A stretch of DNA of 64,000 nt from the NCBI GenBank assembly GCA_031426215.1, contig JANPKU010000120.1, positions 1 through 64,000 of the forward strand, given 5' to 3'. The position numbers and the translations under genes are program-made. Below are positions 7,638 through 16,517 of the stretch, piece by piece; position 1 is the stretch's first letter, and every line of letters starts with the position of its first letter. The notes below the pieces were generated by a model. It made no database searches and was not told the origin of the DNA. It was given only the letters and a program-made list of their open reading frames with translations. This stretch comes from Sva-07 sp031426215 (lineage in GTDB: Bacteria; Actinomycetota; Acidimicrobiia; Acidimicrobiales; Ilumatobacteraceae).

Positions 7638-10600
7638 CCACGGTGAGCGCAACACCGGTCGGGTCGTGGATCGGCCGCCACAGCACCGCCGTCTCGGTCG
7701 CCGTGCTGGCGTCGCTGGCCGTCCTGCCGGCGCTGACCGGTGCACCGGGTCGCATGCCGGCGGACTCCAAGCTCTACGTGTACCTGAACCCCGGCCGGTT
7801 CCTCGTCGACACCACCGCGACGTTCGATCCGCGCCAGTTCGCCGGCTGGGTTCCGCATCAGCACATTGCGTATCTCTGGCCGACGGCACCGTGGTTCTGG
7901 TTCTTCGACCGACTGGGTGTGCCCGACTGGGTGGCTCACCGACTGTGGATCGCGACGCTGCTGATGGCCGCCGGACTCGGCGTGCGGTGGATGTCCCGCG
8001 TCGTCGGGTTGAGTCCGCTCGCGGCACTGGTCGCCGCGCTCGTGTATCAGCTGTCGCCGTACATCTTGGCGTACGTGTCGCGGACGTCGGTGCTGTTGCT
8101 TCCCTGGGCGGGGCTGGGGTGGATCGTAGGGTGCACGGTGCTCGCCGCCCGGCGAGGAAGATGGCGATACCCCGCACTGATCGCGTTGTTGGTGTTCACC
8201 GTCGGCGCGGTCAACGCGACTGCGCTGGCGATGATCATCCCTGCTCCCGCGCTCTGGTTGCTCCACGCCGGATGGCGCGGTGAGGTGACGTGGCGGCGTG
8301 TCGCCACCACCGCCGGCAAGGTCGCGTTGCTGTCGACAGCGGTGTCGCTCTGGTGGATCGCCATGCTCGTGATCCAAGGCCGCAATGGCGCTGACGTACT
8401 TGCGTTCTCCGAGTCGCTCGAATCGGTGTCGTTCACGTCGACCTCGACCGAAGTGCTGCGCGGACTCGGGTACTGGCTGTTCTACATCCGTGATTCGTTC
8501 GCGGCCACGACGACCGCATCGCTCGACCATCTCGTGTCGATCCGGGTGATCGGCGCCAGCTTCGTGCTGATCGCTGGGTGCATCATCGGTGTGGTGGCGA
8601 CCGCATGGGTGCACCGGCGCTTCGCTGCCATGCTGATCGGTGTCGGTGTGGTGCTGGCAGTCGGGGTCCACCCGATCGACGATCCGTCGCCGGTGATGTC
8701 GCTGCTGGTCGGCGATGGCGAGGGCGGACTGGCACTGGCGTTGCGAAGTAGTACCCGAGCAGTCCCGGTCCTGCTGCTCGGACTGGCACTCGGCGCAGCG
8801 CTGTTCGTCGATGCGGTTCGCCAGCATCGCCTGTCACTTCCGCGCACGTCGATCTCCGTGCGAACAGAGCTGGTCGTCGCCACCGTTTTCGGGCTGATCG
8901 CCGTGTTCAACCTGCCGGCGCTGCGCAACGGTGGGCTCGTCGATCCAGCACTCGAACGCGATCAGGACCCACCGCAGGCGTGGATCGATGCAGCAGCCGA
9001 TCTCGACTCGCTGCCAGCCGGATCACGAGTACTCCAGGTGCCCGGCACCGAGTTCGGTGCCTATCGCTGGGGCTACACAGTGGACCAACCCTTGCCAGCG
9101 CTCACCGAGCGTCCGTTGGTCACGCGTGATCTGCTTCCGCTCGGGAGTGCACCCGCGATGGATCTCGTGTTCGCCCTCGACGACCGTTTCCAGGACGGCA
9201 CGGCCGAGCCCGCGTCGATCGCACCGGTCGCCAGGCTCCTCGGTGTCGACACCGTCTGGGTGACCGGCGACATCGCATTCGATCGGTTTCGTCTCGCCCG
9301 ACCCGAGATCGTCGACGATCTGCTGACCAACGACGCCGCCCGTTCTGTCGACTTGCTGCCGCCGCGCCGGTTCGGCGAACCCACCACCATGACTCCCGAC
9401 GTCACGATGATCGACGAGCAGTCACTGGGCGATACGCGTGTCGGTGCACCGATCGCTCCGGTGTCGCTCATCGGTATCGCCGATCCTGTACCGACCGCCC
9501 GGGTCAAGACCGACGAATTGGTGTTGTCCGGCGACGGTGCGGGCATCGTCGACGCGGCCGCCGCGGGCGTGATCGACGGAACGCAACTTCTTCGCTACAG
9601 CGCATCGCTCGGAAGTGGCCTGGACGACGCAGTGGACGATGCCGGCCGGCTGGTGGTGACCGACACCAATCGTGACCGTGCTCATCACTGGCGGAGCTCG
9701 CAAGATGTGACGGGGTTCACCGAGACGGGTGGCGCCGAGGCCGACGTGCTCCGTTTCGAGAGCGGCGACCAGCGCTTGGCTCTCTTCGACACCGTCGACG
9801 CCGACACGCAGACCGTCTCGATACAGGACGGCGCAGTCGTGGCTCGTGCGTCGGCGTACGGGGAACCGTTCGCCTATCTTCCCGAACGCCGGCCGGTAAT
9901 GGCGATCGATGGTGATCACACCACGGCGTGGACCGTCGCCGACCGTTTCGCTGCGATCGGCGAATTCATCGAGCTCCGAACCGATGCGGGTGTCGATCAC
10001 TTGACGCTCCGCCAGCCCGACAGCGACGGGTCGGATCGCACGATCACGGCAATCGACTTGACGATCGACGACCGTGCCCCCGTACGCGTCGACCTCGACC
10101 AGACGTCGCTCACCGGGAACGGTCAACGGATCGAGATCCAGCCGACCGTTGCGGCAACGACGGTCACGATCACCATCGCGGCCACCAGCGACCTGCAACC
10201 TCCGATCGGGTCCGCCATCGGGGGTGTCGGTTTCGCCGAGATCGACCTCGGCCTCGGACCGACCACCGAGTACATCCGGCCGCCAGTCGACGGCCTGACC
10301 GCGGGCGCTGGGGCCCCTGACACCCCGCTCACGCTGGTGTTCACCCGGCTACGGGTCGGTCCCACCGATCGTTGGCGTTCCGACCCCGAGCCTGAGCTGC
10401 GGCGGCGGTTCGAACTCGATCGACCGATGACCGCTGATCTCGACATCACCGTGCGGCTCGATCAACGAGCGAGTGGCACCCTGCTCGCCGAGTTGCTCGA
10501 CGAAACCGTCAGCGACGACGCTCACCTCACCGGCGTGCCAGCGGCGCGGGGAACGAGCGCGTTCGACGATGATCCGGCGACGTCGTGGATCACCCCGTTC

Positions 10601-11893
10601 GGGCAACCGGTGGGACCGTCCGTGACGTTCACCGGGCCTGGCGACGCGGCCGCCGGTACAAAGACGGCGACGACCGCGACGACGATCAGCATCGACCAGC
10701 CAGGTGGCGACACATCGCCGGTCACACGGCTCACGCTCACCGATGCCGACGGCGTCATCGATCTCGAGCTTCCATTTCCCGATGCGCCCGGACCGACGAC
10801 CGCCGAACTCGCACTCCCCCGGCCGGTTTCGCTCGCCAACCTCTCGATCCAGATCGCCGACGTCGAAGCCCGCACCACGATCGACCGGCGCTTCGGCGAA
10901 CCTGTCACACTGCCGGCGGCGATCATCGAGATCCGGTTCGACGGAGTGTCACCGGCGGTGGAACCATCTGCAATCACGGCGGACTGTCGCACCGACCTGC
11001 TCACCATGAACGGCCAATCCGTCGGTGTCTCGTACACGACCGACGCGGCGACGCTGCTGTCCGGCGACGAGCTCGACGTCGAGCTGTGCGAAGCACCGCC
11101 CACCCTCGACGCAGGTCTGCACGACCTCGTCGCTCTGAACGCCGGCGCACTGCAAGTCGACCGAGTCGTGCTCTCCGAGCCGGGGACGGTCGGCGGATCG
11201 GATGTGATCGTTCCAGCGGGAGTGTCGAGCTCGCGTACGTCGCGTGTGGTCGAGGTCCCAGCGTGTCCCAGCGGCTGCTGGGTGGTGCTCGGCGAGGGCT
11301 TCAACACTGCGTGGTCCGCTTCCACCGACGCGGGATCGCTCGGCGAGCCACAACTCGTCGACGGCAACGCCAATGGTTGGTATCTGGCGCCGTCGACAGC
11401 GTCCCAGACCGTCACCATGACGTGGACGGCGCAGCGGCCTCTGTCGATCGCCCTGCTCGCATCTCTGCTGTCCGTTTGCGTCCTCGTCGCCGTCGTCATC
11501 GTCGACCGCCGTCGAGGTGACGACGAGCGGCTCGTCGATGCTCCGCCCGTGCTCATTCCGGTCGGGTCGGCCTGGACCCGACGCCAGACGCTCGCCACGG
11601 TGGGCGCCACGGTCGTTGCCGCGGCGCTCCTGATCGGCTGGGCCTGGGCGCCGATCGCCCTGCTGGCAGCGTTCCCCGCGATCGTCGTGCGCCGGAGCCG
11701 ACTCGTCGGATGGACCGGAATCGCCATCGTCGTCGGTGCCGGACTGGTCGTGACGGCGGTCGTGCGTTCGGAGCGTCCGTTCCCGAACGCCGGTTGGCCG
11801 ATCCGCTTCGAGTGGCTCCACGGCTGGACGTTGCTCGGCGTGATCCTGATCACGTGCTCGGCGCTGTTCGCCCGCGACTCCCGTTCACCATGA
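7634..11893 (+). CDS. AftD-like alpha-(1->3)-arabinofuranosyltransferase
   Basis: A 1419-residue membrane protein resembling mycobacterial AftD (DUF3367 family), which transfers arabinofuranose from decaprenyl-phospho-arabinose onto arabinan in the periplasm. The N terminus has the family's TGAPGRMPADSKLYVYLNP region, with the predicted catalytic/metal Asp at about residue 44, and roughly ten membrane helices up to about residue 430. A long extracytoplasmic part follows, with two discoidin (F5/8 type C)-like segments near residues 735-880 (AIDGDHTTAWT) and 965-1110 (AFDDDPATSWI), likely carbohydrate-binding. Four helices close the protein (about 1270-1415). Length matches AftD (about 1400). 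It overlaps both neighbours by GTGA/ATGA. DprE1-, DprE2- and UbiA-like genes at 25-29 kb could supply its donor. Acceptor unknown. Confidence 0.88.
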   Translation: MTTVSATPVGSWIGRHSTAVSVAVLASLAVLPALTGAPGRMPADSKLYVYLNPGRFLVDTTATFDPRQFAGWVPHQHIAYLWPTAPWFWFFDRLGVPDWVAHRLWIATLLMAAGLGVRWMSRVVGLSPLAALVAALVYQLSPYILAYVSRTSVLLLPWAGLGWIVGCTVLAARRGRWRYPALIALLVFTVGAVNATALAMIIPAPALWLLHAGWRGEVTWRRVATTAGKVALLSTAVSLWWIAMLVIQGRNGADVLAFSESLESVSFTSTSTEVLRGLGYWLFYIRDSFAATTTASLDHLVSIRVIGASFVLIAGCIIGVVATAWVHRRFAAMLIGVGVVLAVGVHPIDDPSPVMSLLVGDGEGGLALALRSSTRAVPVLLLGLALGAALFVDAVRQHRLSLPRTSISVRTELVVATVFGLIAVFNLPALRNGGLVDPALERDQDPPQAWIDAAADLDSLPAGSRVLQVPGTEFGAYRWGYTVDQPLPALTERPLVTRDLLPLGSAPAMDLVFALDDRFQDGTAEPASIAPVARLLGVDTVWVTGDIAFDRFRLARPEIVDDLLTNDAARSVDLLPPRRFGEPTTMTPDVTMIDEQSLGDTRVGAPIAPVSLIGIADPVPTARVKTDELVLSGDGAGIVDAAAAGVIDGTQLLRYSASLGSGLDDAVDDAGRLVVTDTNRDRAHHWRSSQDVTGFTETGGAEADVLRFESGDQRLALFDTVDADTQTVSIQDGAVVARASAYGEPFAYLPERRPVMAIDGDHTTAWTVADRFAAIGEFIELRTDAGVDHLTLRQPDSDGSDRTITAIDLTIDDRAPVRVDLDQTSLTGNGQRIEIQPTVAATTVTITIAATSDLQPPIGSAIGGVGFAEIDLGLGPTTEYIRPPVDGLTAGAGAPDTPLTLVFTRLRVGPTDRWRSDPEPELRRRFELDRPMTADLDITVRLDQRASGTLLAELLDETVSDDAHLTGVPAARGTSAFDDDPATSWITPFGQPVGPSVTFTGPGDAAAGTKTATTATTISIDQPGGDTSPVTRLTLTDADGVIDLELPFPDAPGPTTAELALPRPVSLANLSIQIADVEARTTIDRRFGEPVTLPAAIIEIRFDGVSPAVEPSAITADCRTDLLTMNGQSVGVSYTTDAATLLSGDELDVELCEAPPTLDAGLHDLVALNAGALQVDRVVLSEPGTVGGSDVIVPAGVSSSRTSRVVEVPACPSGCWVVLGEGFNTAWSASTDAGSLGEPQLVDGNANGWYLAPSTASQTVTMTWTAQRPLSIALLASLLSVCVLVAVVIVDRRRGDDERLVDAPPVLIPVGSAWTRRQTLATVGATVVAAALLIGWAWAPIALLAAFPAIVVRRSRLVGWTGIAIVVGAGLVVTAVVRSERPFPNAGWPIRFEWLHGWTLLGVILITCSALFARDSRSP

Positions 11894-13047
11894 GCGCAAC
11901 TGTGAGCGGAGACGCCACCATCGAGTCGTCGACGGCCCCGTACTTCCCGGCCCTCGACGGGCTGCGAGCGATCGCCGTCATCGCGGTGGTGCTGTACCAC
12001 GGCGGCGCCACGTCGTCGCTCAGCGGCGTTGCGCCCGGCGGCTTCCTGGGGGTGTCGGTGTTCTTCACCCTCTCGGGCTTTCTCGTCACCGGACTGCTCC
12101 TTCGCCAGCTCGACGCACCAGGGCCACTGCGACTGGCCGGATTCTGGACCCGCCGGCTGAAACGTCTGGCGCCGGCGTCACTGGTGGTGGTGTTCGTCAC
12201 CGTGGTGACGGCTCGATGGTTCTGGGACGGGATGGCGCCCTCCGACGGCCTGGCGGGAACGTTCGGCTACACCAACTGGCACGTCATCTGGTCGGGCCCG
12301 GACGCCCTGCTGCGCACGATCGTGGGTCCGCTGGGGCCGTTCTGGTCGCTCGCCGTCGAGGAGCAGTTCTACCTCCTCGTCGCTGCGGTCGTGTTCGTCG
12401 TTTCGCAAACCGCCCGACCGGTGCGCAACCTCACCATCGTCGTCGCAGTCGGCTGGCTGGCGTCGGCCGGGGTGCAGCTGTTCGCGGACTGGCCGCAATA
12501 CCGCATGGAGTTCGGCACCGACGTGCGCGCCGCCGAACTGCTGTCGGGCTCGGCGCTTGCCATCCTGCTCCACCAGCGCCCGACGTTGCTCGCCGGTGTC
12601 GGGTCACGTCTCCAGCCGATCGGTCTCGTCGCCCTCACGATCGTCGTGGCGCTCGCAGCGACGACCGACTACGACCCGCCGTGGTTGCTCCGTGGCGGAT
12701 ACGCGGCGTTGTCGATCGTGAATGCTGCGCTCGTCGTGTCGTTGCTGACCCCGGGACCACTGACCCGAGCGCTGTCCTGGAAGTCGGCTGTGAGCATCGG
12801 ACGACTCAGCTACTCGTGGTACCTCGTGCACTGGCCGGTGATCCTGGTGCTCACACCCGATCGGACCGGCCTCGAGTCGTGGGCCCTGTTGGGGACCAAG
12901 GTGGTGGTGTCGTTGCTCGTCGCGATGGCACTACACCACGCCATCGAACAGCCCCTCCGGCGCCGCGATCCGCCTCGTCGGGTTGTCGTCGGCTCATGGA
13001 TCGTCGCTTCGTTGATCATCGCCGCCACGGCCGTCGCGCTCCTCTGA
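11890..13047 (+). CDS. Acyltransferase-3 family membrane protein
   Basis: A 385-residue integral-membrane O-acyltransferase of the OafA family. It begins with the family signature YFPALDGLRAIAVIAVVLYH, whose His is thought catalytic, then FFTLSGFLVTGLLLR, FWTRRLKRLAP (the conserved R/K segment) and FWSLAVEEQFYLL. About ten helices are predicted and there is no SGNH domain, unlike the protein at 1-1464. The ATG overlaps the stop of the AftD-like gene (ATGA), making it the last gene of the coupled run; a long hairpin follows. Its place suggests that it acylates the glycan built by the upstream enzymes, which is inference. Confidence 0.88.
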   Translation: MSATVSGDATIESSTAPYFPALDGLRAIAVIAVVLYHGGATSSLSGVAPGGFLGVSVFFTLSGFLVTGLLLRQLDAPGPLRLAGFWTRRLKRLAPASLVVVFVTVVTARWFWDGMAPSDGLAGTFGYTNWHVIWSGPDALLRTIVGPLGPFWSLAVEEQFYLLVAAVVFVVSQTARPVRNLTIVVAVGWLASAGVQLFADWPQYRMEFGTDVRAAELLSGSALAILLHQRPTLLAGVGSRLQPIGLVALTIVVALAATTDYDPPWLLRGGYAALSIVNAALVVSLLTPGPLTRALSWKSAVSIGRLSYSWYLVHWPVILVLTPDRTGLESWALLGTKVVVSLLVAMALHHAIEQPLRRRDPPRRVVVGSWIVASLIIAATAVALL

Positions 13048-13050
13048 CGC

Positions 13051-13116
13051 AGAACCTCGTTTGTGTTGCATTTCGGGCGGCTCAGTCCGCCCAGAATGCA
13101 ACACAAACGTGGTTCT
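13051..13116. terminator. Long hairpin between convergent genes
   Basis: An inverted repeat with 30-base arms (13051-13080 and 13087-13116, three mismatches) around a 6-base loop fills the gap between the plus-strand acyltransferase and the minus-strand membrane protein, ending at the latter's stop codon. It can fold on both transcripts and probably acts as a bidirectional terminator. No U-run follows, as is common in high-GC genomes. Confidence 0.75.
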
Positions 13117-15083
13117 CAGGGCGACGGGAGCGCGCTGCGCAGGTCGTCGCACAAGGCCGAGGGAGCGGCCGAGCCGGCGATCGGGCCGCCGGTCGCGACC
13201 ACGTCGGTCGGCAGCAGCAGGCCGACGTCGCCGACCTGGGCCAGGAACTCCCCGGTCACCGAATCGATGATGACCTCGTAGGGCAACGACAACGGGCCAG
13301 CGGCATCGGGATCGACGGGCTGCTCGAACACGGCGACACCGTCGTCGCCGACTATTTCCACTCGGGTACCGACCGGATCATCCGCGTAGCGCAGCGTCCA
13401 GCCCCGACCAGCGGCCAGGACATCGCCACTCGCACGAATCGTGCCCGTGGTGCGTCGAACGCCGTCGGCGCGCTCCAACGCCACCCAGCGACCCTGCTCG
13501 GAGATGTAGACGCCGAGGCAGTCCGGATCGAGCGCAACCACCCCATCGCGCGGCACCGTCGAACCGGCAACGAGCGTGATCAACGACGGTGAACCGGCCT
13601 CTCCGAATACGGCGCGGTCGATGCCGTAGCGCAGATCGGTGAACCCGGCTGACTTGTACTCGATCGTCCAGGTGGCGAGCCCGGCGTTGACCCAGAGGCC
13701 CCAGACAGCCAACCCGACAGTGGCAATCCGAATCGCCCGGCTCCAGGGGAGCGCCATCACGATCCACGTACCTACCGCTCCCCCGACCACCAGCGGCGGC
13801 AGCATGTCGATCAGGTACCGGTTGGCGATGAAGCCGATCGTGAACGTCGGCAGCGTGCCGATCGCCGTGGCGCCCACCACAAGCAACCACGTGCGACAGC
13901 GGTGGCGCAGCATCCACACCACGCCGACGACCGCCAACACCAGCAATAACGTGGCACTCGCCGTGATCGACGTGGCCGGCGTGATCGTCTCCACCGGATA
14001 GCTGCCTCGGTCGGTGGCCAGCGGGCCGAATCGGATCCCTGGCACGAGACGCTCGAACGCCAGCGCGTCGGGCCGCAAGTACTGCACCAACGTCGTGGGC
14101 AGGAACCGCAACGAGAAGAAGCTCTCGTTGTTGCCGGCGAACCACGCTGCGCGCTCCGGGTCCTGGAGCGACAGCAGCTGACGCCCTCCGGGCACCCCGA
14201 ACAGGCTGCGGAACTTGGCCCAATTGACCGCAGCGTGGAGCACGACCGGGATGACGCCTGCGACGACTGGGAGCGCACCTGCACGGATTGCTTCCAGCAA
14301 CCCCGATGCTCGCTGTCGCCACGCGAGCACCAGCCCGCAGACGACCAAGGCGACGCAGACCCCGACACCGATCGGCGCACGCGTCAGCGTGGTCGCCGCC
14401 GTTGCGAGGGCGGTCCCGATCAGCGCTCGTCGGTCGGTGAAGCCCGTCGCCGCCCACTCGACGAGCAACGTGACGGCGACGACCGCAAGGGCCAACGCCC
14501 AGAGTTCGGTCTCGTGGTAGACGCTGATCCATCCTGCAGCGAACATTGCCGGCGAGAACGCCACCGCTGCGGTGAAGATCCCGATCGCCCAACGATCGTC
14601 GGTCTCCGCCCCCGAACGCACACCGAGACCCACTGACCGCACGACGAGCCGACCGGCGCGTGCGAGTCGGGCAGACCAGCGACACAGCACGACGAGTGCG
14701 ATCAGCATCGACACCCGTACCAGCCGCCCGACGAAGAAGTCGCCGAACAGCATCAACGGAAGTCGCACCAACGACAGGAACGGCCCGTAGTAGAGGTACG
14801 TCTTGCCATCGATCACGAATCCCTCCGGGCCCGGGATCGACGGGTCGACGGCGAGGCGACCGCGGAGGAACGCTCGTGCCTGCTCGTCGTAGAAATCGGC
14901 GCTGAATCCGGCGCGATCGAACAGCTGCCACGGCCGCCACGACGTCATGATCAGCCAGAACACCGCAACGGCGATCACCGAGATCGCCCACACGACCGCA
15001 TTGGCCGAGACCCGCAGCGAGCGCCCGCCGTCGACACCGGCGCCGGTGTTCACGGGCCGGTCGTCGGCGATCAGATCGGTCAC
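13116..15083 (-). CDS. Large GT-C-like membrane protein
   Basis: A 655-residue polytopic protein with an N-terminal helix (about residues 28-47), a first extracytoplasmic loop with FYDEQARAFLRGRL and YLYYGPFLSLVRLPLM, and around ten further helices, then a soluble C-terminal domain of about 150 residues. Acidic residues in the first loop followed by a GPF turn are typical of GT-C glycosyltransferases that use polyprenyl-phosphate sugars, so such a role is likely but not certain. The GTG at 15083 overlaps the stop of the upstream fusion gene (GTGA) and is preferred to a start 75 bases further up that would intrude into it. It is the last gene of the minus-strand run; the hairpin at 13051 follows. 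Confidence 0.7.
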   Translation of the reverse strand: MTDLIADDRPVNTGAGVDGGRSLRVSANAVVWAISVIAVAVFWLIMTSWRPWQLFDRAGFSADFYDEQARAFLRGRLAVDPSIPGPEGFVIDGKTYLYYGPFLSLVRLPLMLFGDFFVGRLVRVSMLIALVVLCRWSARLARAGRLVVRSVGLGVRSGAETDDRWAIGIFTAAVAFSPAMFAAGWISVYHETELWALALAVVAVTLLVEWAATGFTDRRALIGTALATAATTLTRAPIGVGVCVALVVCGLVLAWRQRASGLLEAIRAGALPVVAGVIPVVLHAAVNWAKFRSLFGVPGGRQLLSLQDPERAAWFAGNNESFFSLRFLPTTLVQYLRPDALAFERLVPGIRFGPLATDRGSYPVETITPATSITASATLLLVLAVVGVVWMLRHRCRTWLLVVGATAIGTLPTFTIGFIANRYLIDMLPPLVVGGAVGTWIVMALPWSRAIRIATVGLAVWGLWVNAGLATWTIEYKSAGFTDLRYGIDRAVFGEAGSPSLITLVAGSTVPRDGVVALDPDCLGVYISEQGRWVALERADGVRRTTGTIRASGDVLAAGRGWTLRYADDPVGTRVEIVGDDGVAVFEQPVDPDAAGPLSLPYEVIIDSVTGEFLAQVGDVGLLLPTDVVATGGPIAGSAAPSALCDDLRSALPSP

Positions 15084-16516
15084 GTTGCCGGGAGGTCCAG
15101 CAGATGCGGGGCCGTCTGCAACTCGACCACGAACTGGTAGGCGAACAGCGTCGGCCACACTCGACGAGCGACGGCGTCGACTGCGGCGATGGTGGTGCCG
15201 CCAGCGCCTCCCACGCCCAACACGTCGAGGGGGAGACCCGCAGACCGCTCCGTCGCCACTTCGAGGCCGGTGCCGGCGAGCACCCGTCGAAAGCTGCGCC
15301 GCGTGAAGAACCGAACGTGGGTGCGATCGAGGATGCCTCGCTGGTCGTAGTCGAACAGGCCCGCCGCCACCCTCAGGCGCGGGTACCAGTGGGCGAAGTT
15401 CGGCACGCTGGCGATGATCCGGCCGCGTGGATCCATCCGTCCCGCGAGATCGGCGAGCAGCTCGTCGGGGTTGCGTACGTGTTCGATCACGTCCGCGGCG
15501 ATCACGATGTCGAAACCGTCACCGACCTCGTCAGGGAGTCCCTGTTCGACGTCGGCGGCGAAGAACCGATCGGTCCGCTCCTCGACGCCCTCGTCGGCGA
15601 TCAGGTCGACACCGGTGACGTGATGGCCGCGACGGCGCAACTCCGCAGCCACCCACCCGGGCCCGCATCCGACATCGAGAATGCGCAGCGATCTCGTGTC
15701 CGCCACGAGATCGAGCACCATCGCGTGCGAGCTGTTGGGCGACGGCTTGTACTCGTACGGTTCGGCCTTGCGTCCCAGGTCACCGCGCCCGAAACCCAGC
15801 TCACCGAGACGGTGCCGAACGGTGTCGATCATGATGTCTCGTGCGTACGCGATCCCGTTGACCCTCGAGATCTCGTCGCCGTAGTAGGTCGGAATCGGAA
15901 CTTCGACGATCCGTTTGCGAGCACCGAGGAGTTGCAGGATGATCTCGGTGTCGAAGTCGAAGTCGTCGCTGTTGGACACGAAGAGCAGGTCGGCGAGCGC
16001 CGCCACCCGGTAGGCGCGATACCCCGAATGCCATTCGCTGAGCCGCGCTCCCGTGATCGCATTCTGCGCGGTGGTGAGGATCCGGTTGCCGACGTATTTG
16101 TACTTGGGCATTCCGCCGCGCAACGCACCGCCACGGTCGAGCATTCGCGAGCCGAACACTGCGTCGGCGTCGCCGTCGGTGATCGGCGACAGCAGCTCAC
16201 CCATCTTCTCCGGCGCGTACTGGCCGTCACCGTGCAGCAGCACCACGACGTCCCAGCCGTGGTCGATCGCGTAGCGGTAGCCCGCCTTCTGGTTGCCGCC
16301 GTAGCCGAGGTTGCGGTAGTGACGGACCACCGTGATCGGAACATCGGCGCCTGTCGCCACGTACCGATGTGCCACCTCGAACGTGGCGTCGGTCGAATGG
16401 TCGTCCATCACCAGTACCTCGGCGAGCTGCTCGCGCAACTCGTCCGGAATGCGGTCGAGTACCCAGCGCAGTGTCGATTCGGCGTTGTAGGCGACGACGA
16501 GAACTCCGATCTTCAC
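15080..16516 (-). CDS. GT2 glycosyltransferase - SAM methyltransferase fusion
   Basis: A 478-residue two-domain cytoplasmic protein. Residues 1-240 form a Dpm1-like GT2 domain: VVAYNAESTL at the start, MDDHSTDAT at 37-45, HGDGQ at 95-99 as the metal/donor motif and EWHSGYRAYR at 161-170. Residues 255-478 form a class I SAM-dependent methyltransferase with motif I LDVGCGPG at 280-287, VTGVD and later AADVIEHV. The two activities could glycosylate and then methylate one lipid-linked sugar, or make a methylated polyprenyl sugar. The GTG start follows the stop of the GT2-GtrA gene by one base, and its own stop overlaps the next start. The fold calls are firm; the substrates are unknown. Confidence 0.85.
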   Translation of the reverse strand: MKIGVLVVAYNAESTLRWVLDRIPDELREQLAEVLVMDDHSTDATFEVAHRYVATGADVPITVVRHYRNLGYGGNQKAGYRYAIDHGWDVVVLLHGDGQYAPEKMGELLSPITDGDADAVFGSRMLDRGGALRGGMPKYKYVGNRILTTAQNAITGARLSEWHSGYRAYRVAALADLLFVSNSDDFDFDTEIILQLLGARKRIVEVPIPTYYGDEISRVNGIAYARDIMIDTVRHRLGELGFGRGDLGRKAEPYEYKPSPNSSHAMVLDLVADTRSLRILDVGCGPGWVAAELRRRGHHVTGVDLIADEGVEERTDRFFAADVEQGLPDEVGDGFDIVIAADVIEHVRNPDELLADLAGRMDPRGRIIASVPNFAHWYPRLRVAAGLFDYDQRGILDRTHVRFFTRRSFRRVLAGTGLEVATERSAGLPLDVLGVGGAGGTTIAAVDAVARRVWPTLFAYQFVVELQTAPHLLDLPAT

Positions 16517-16517
16517 G

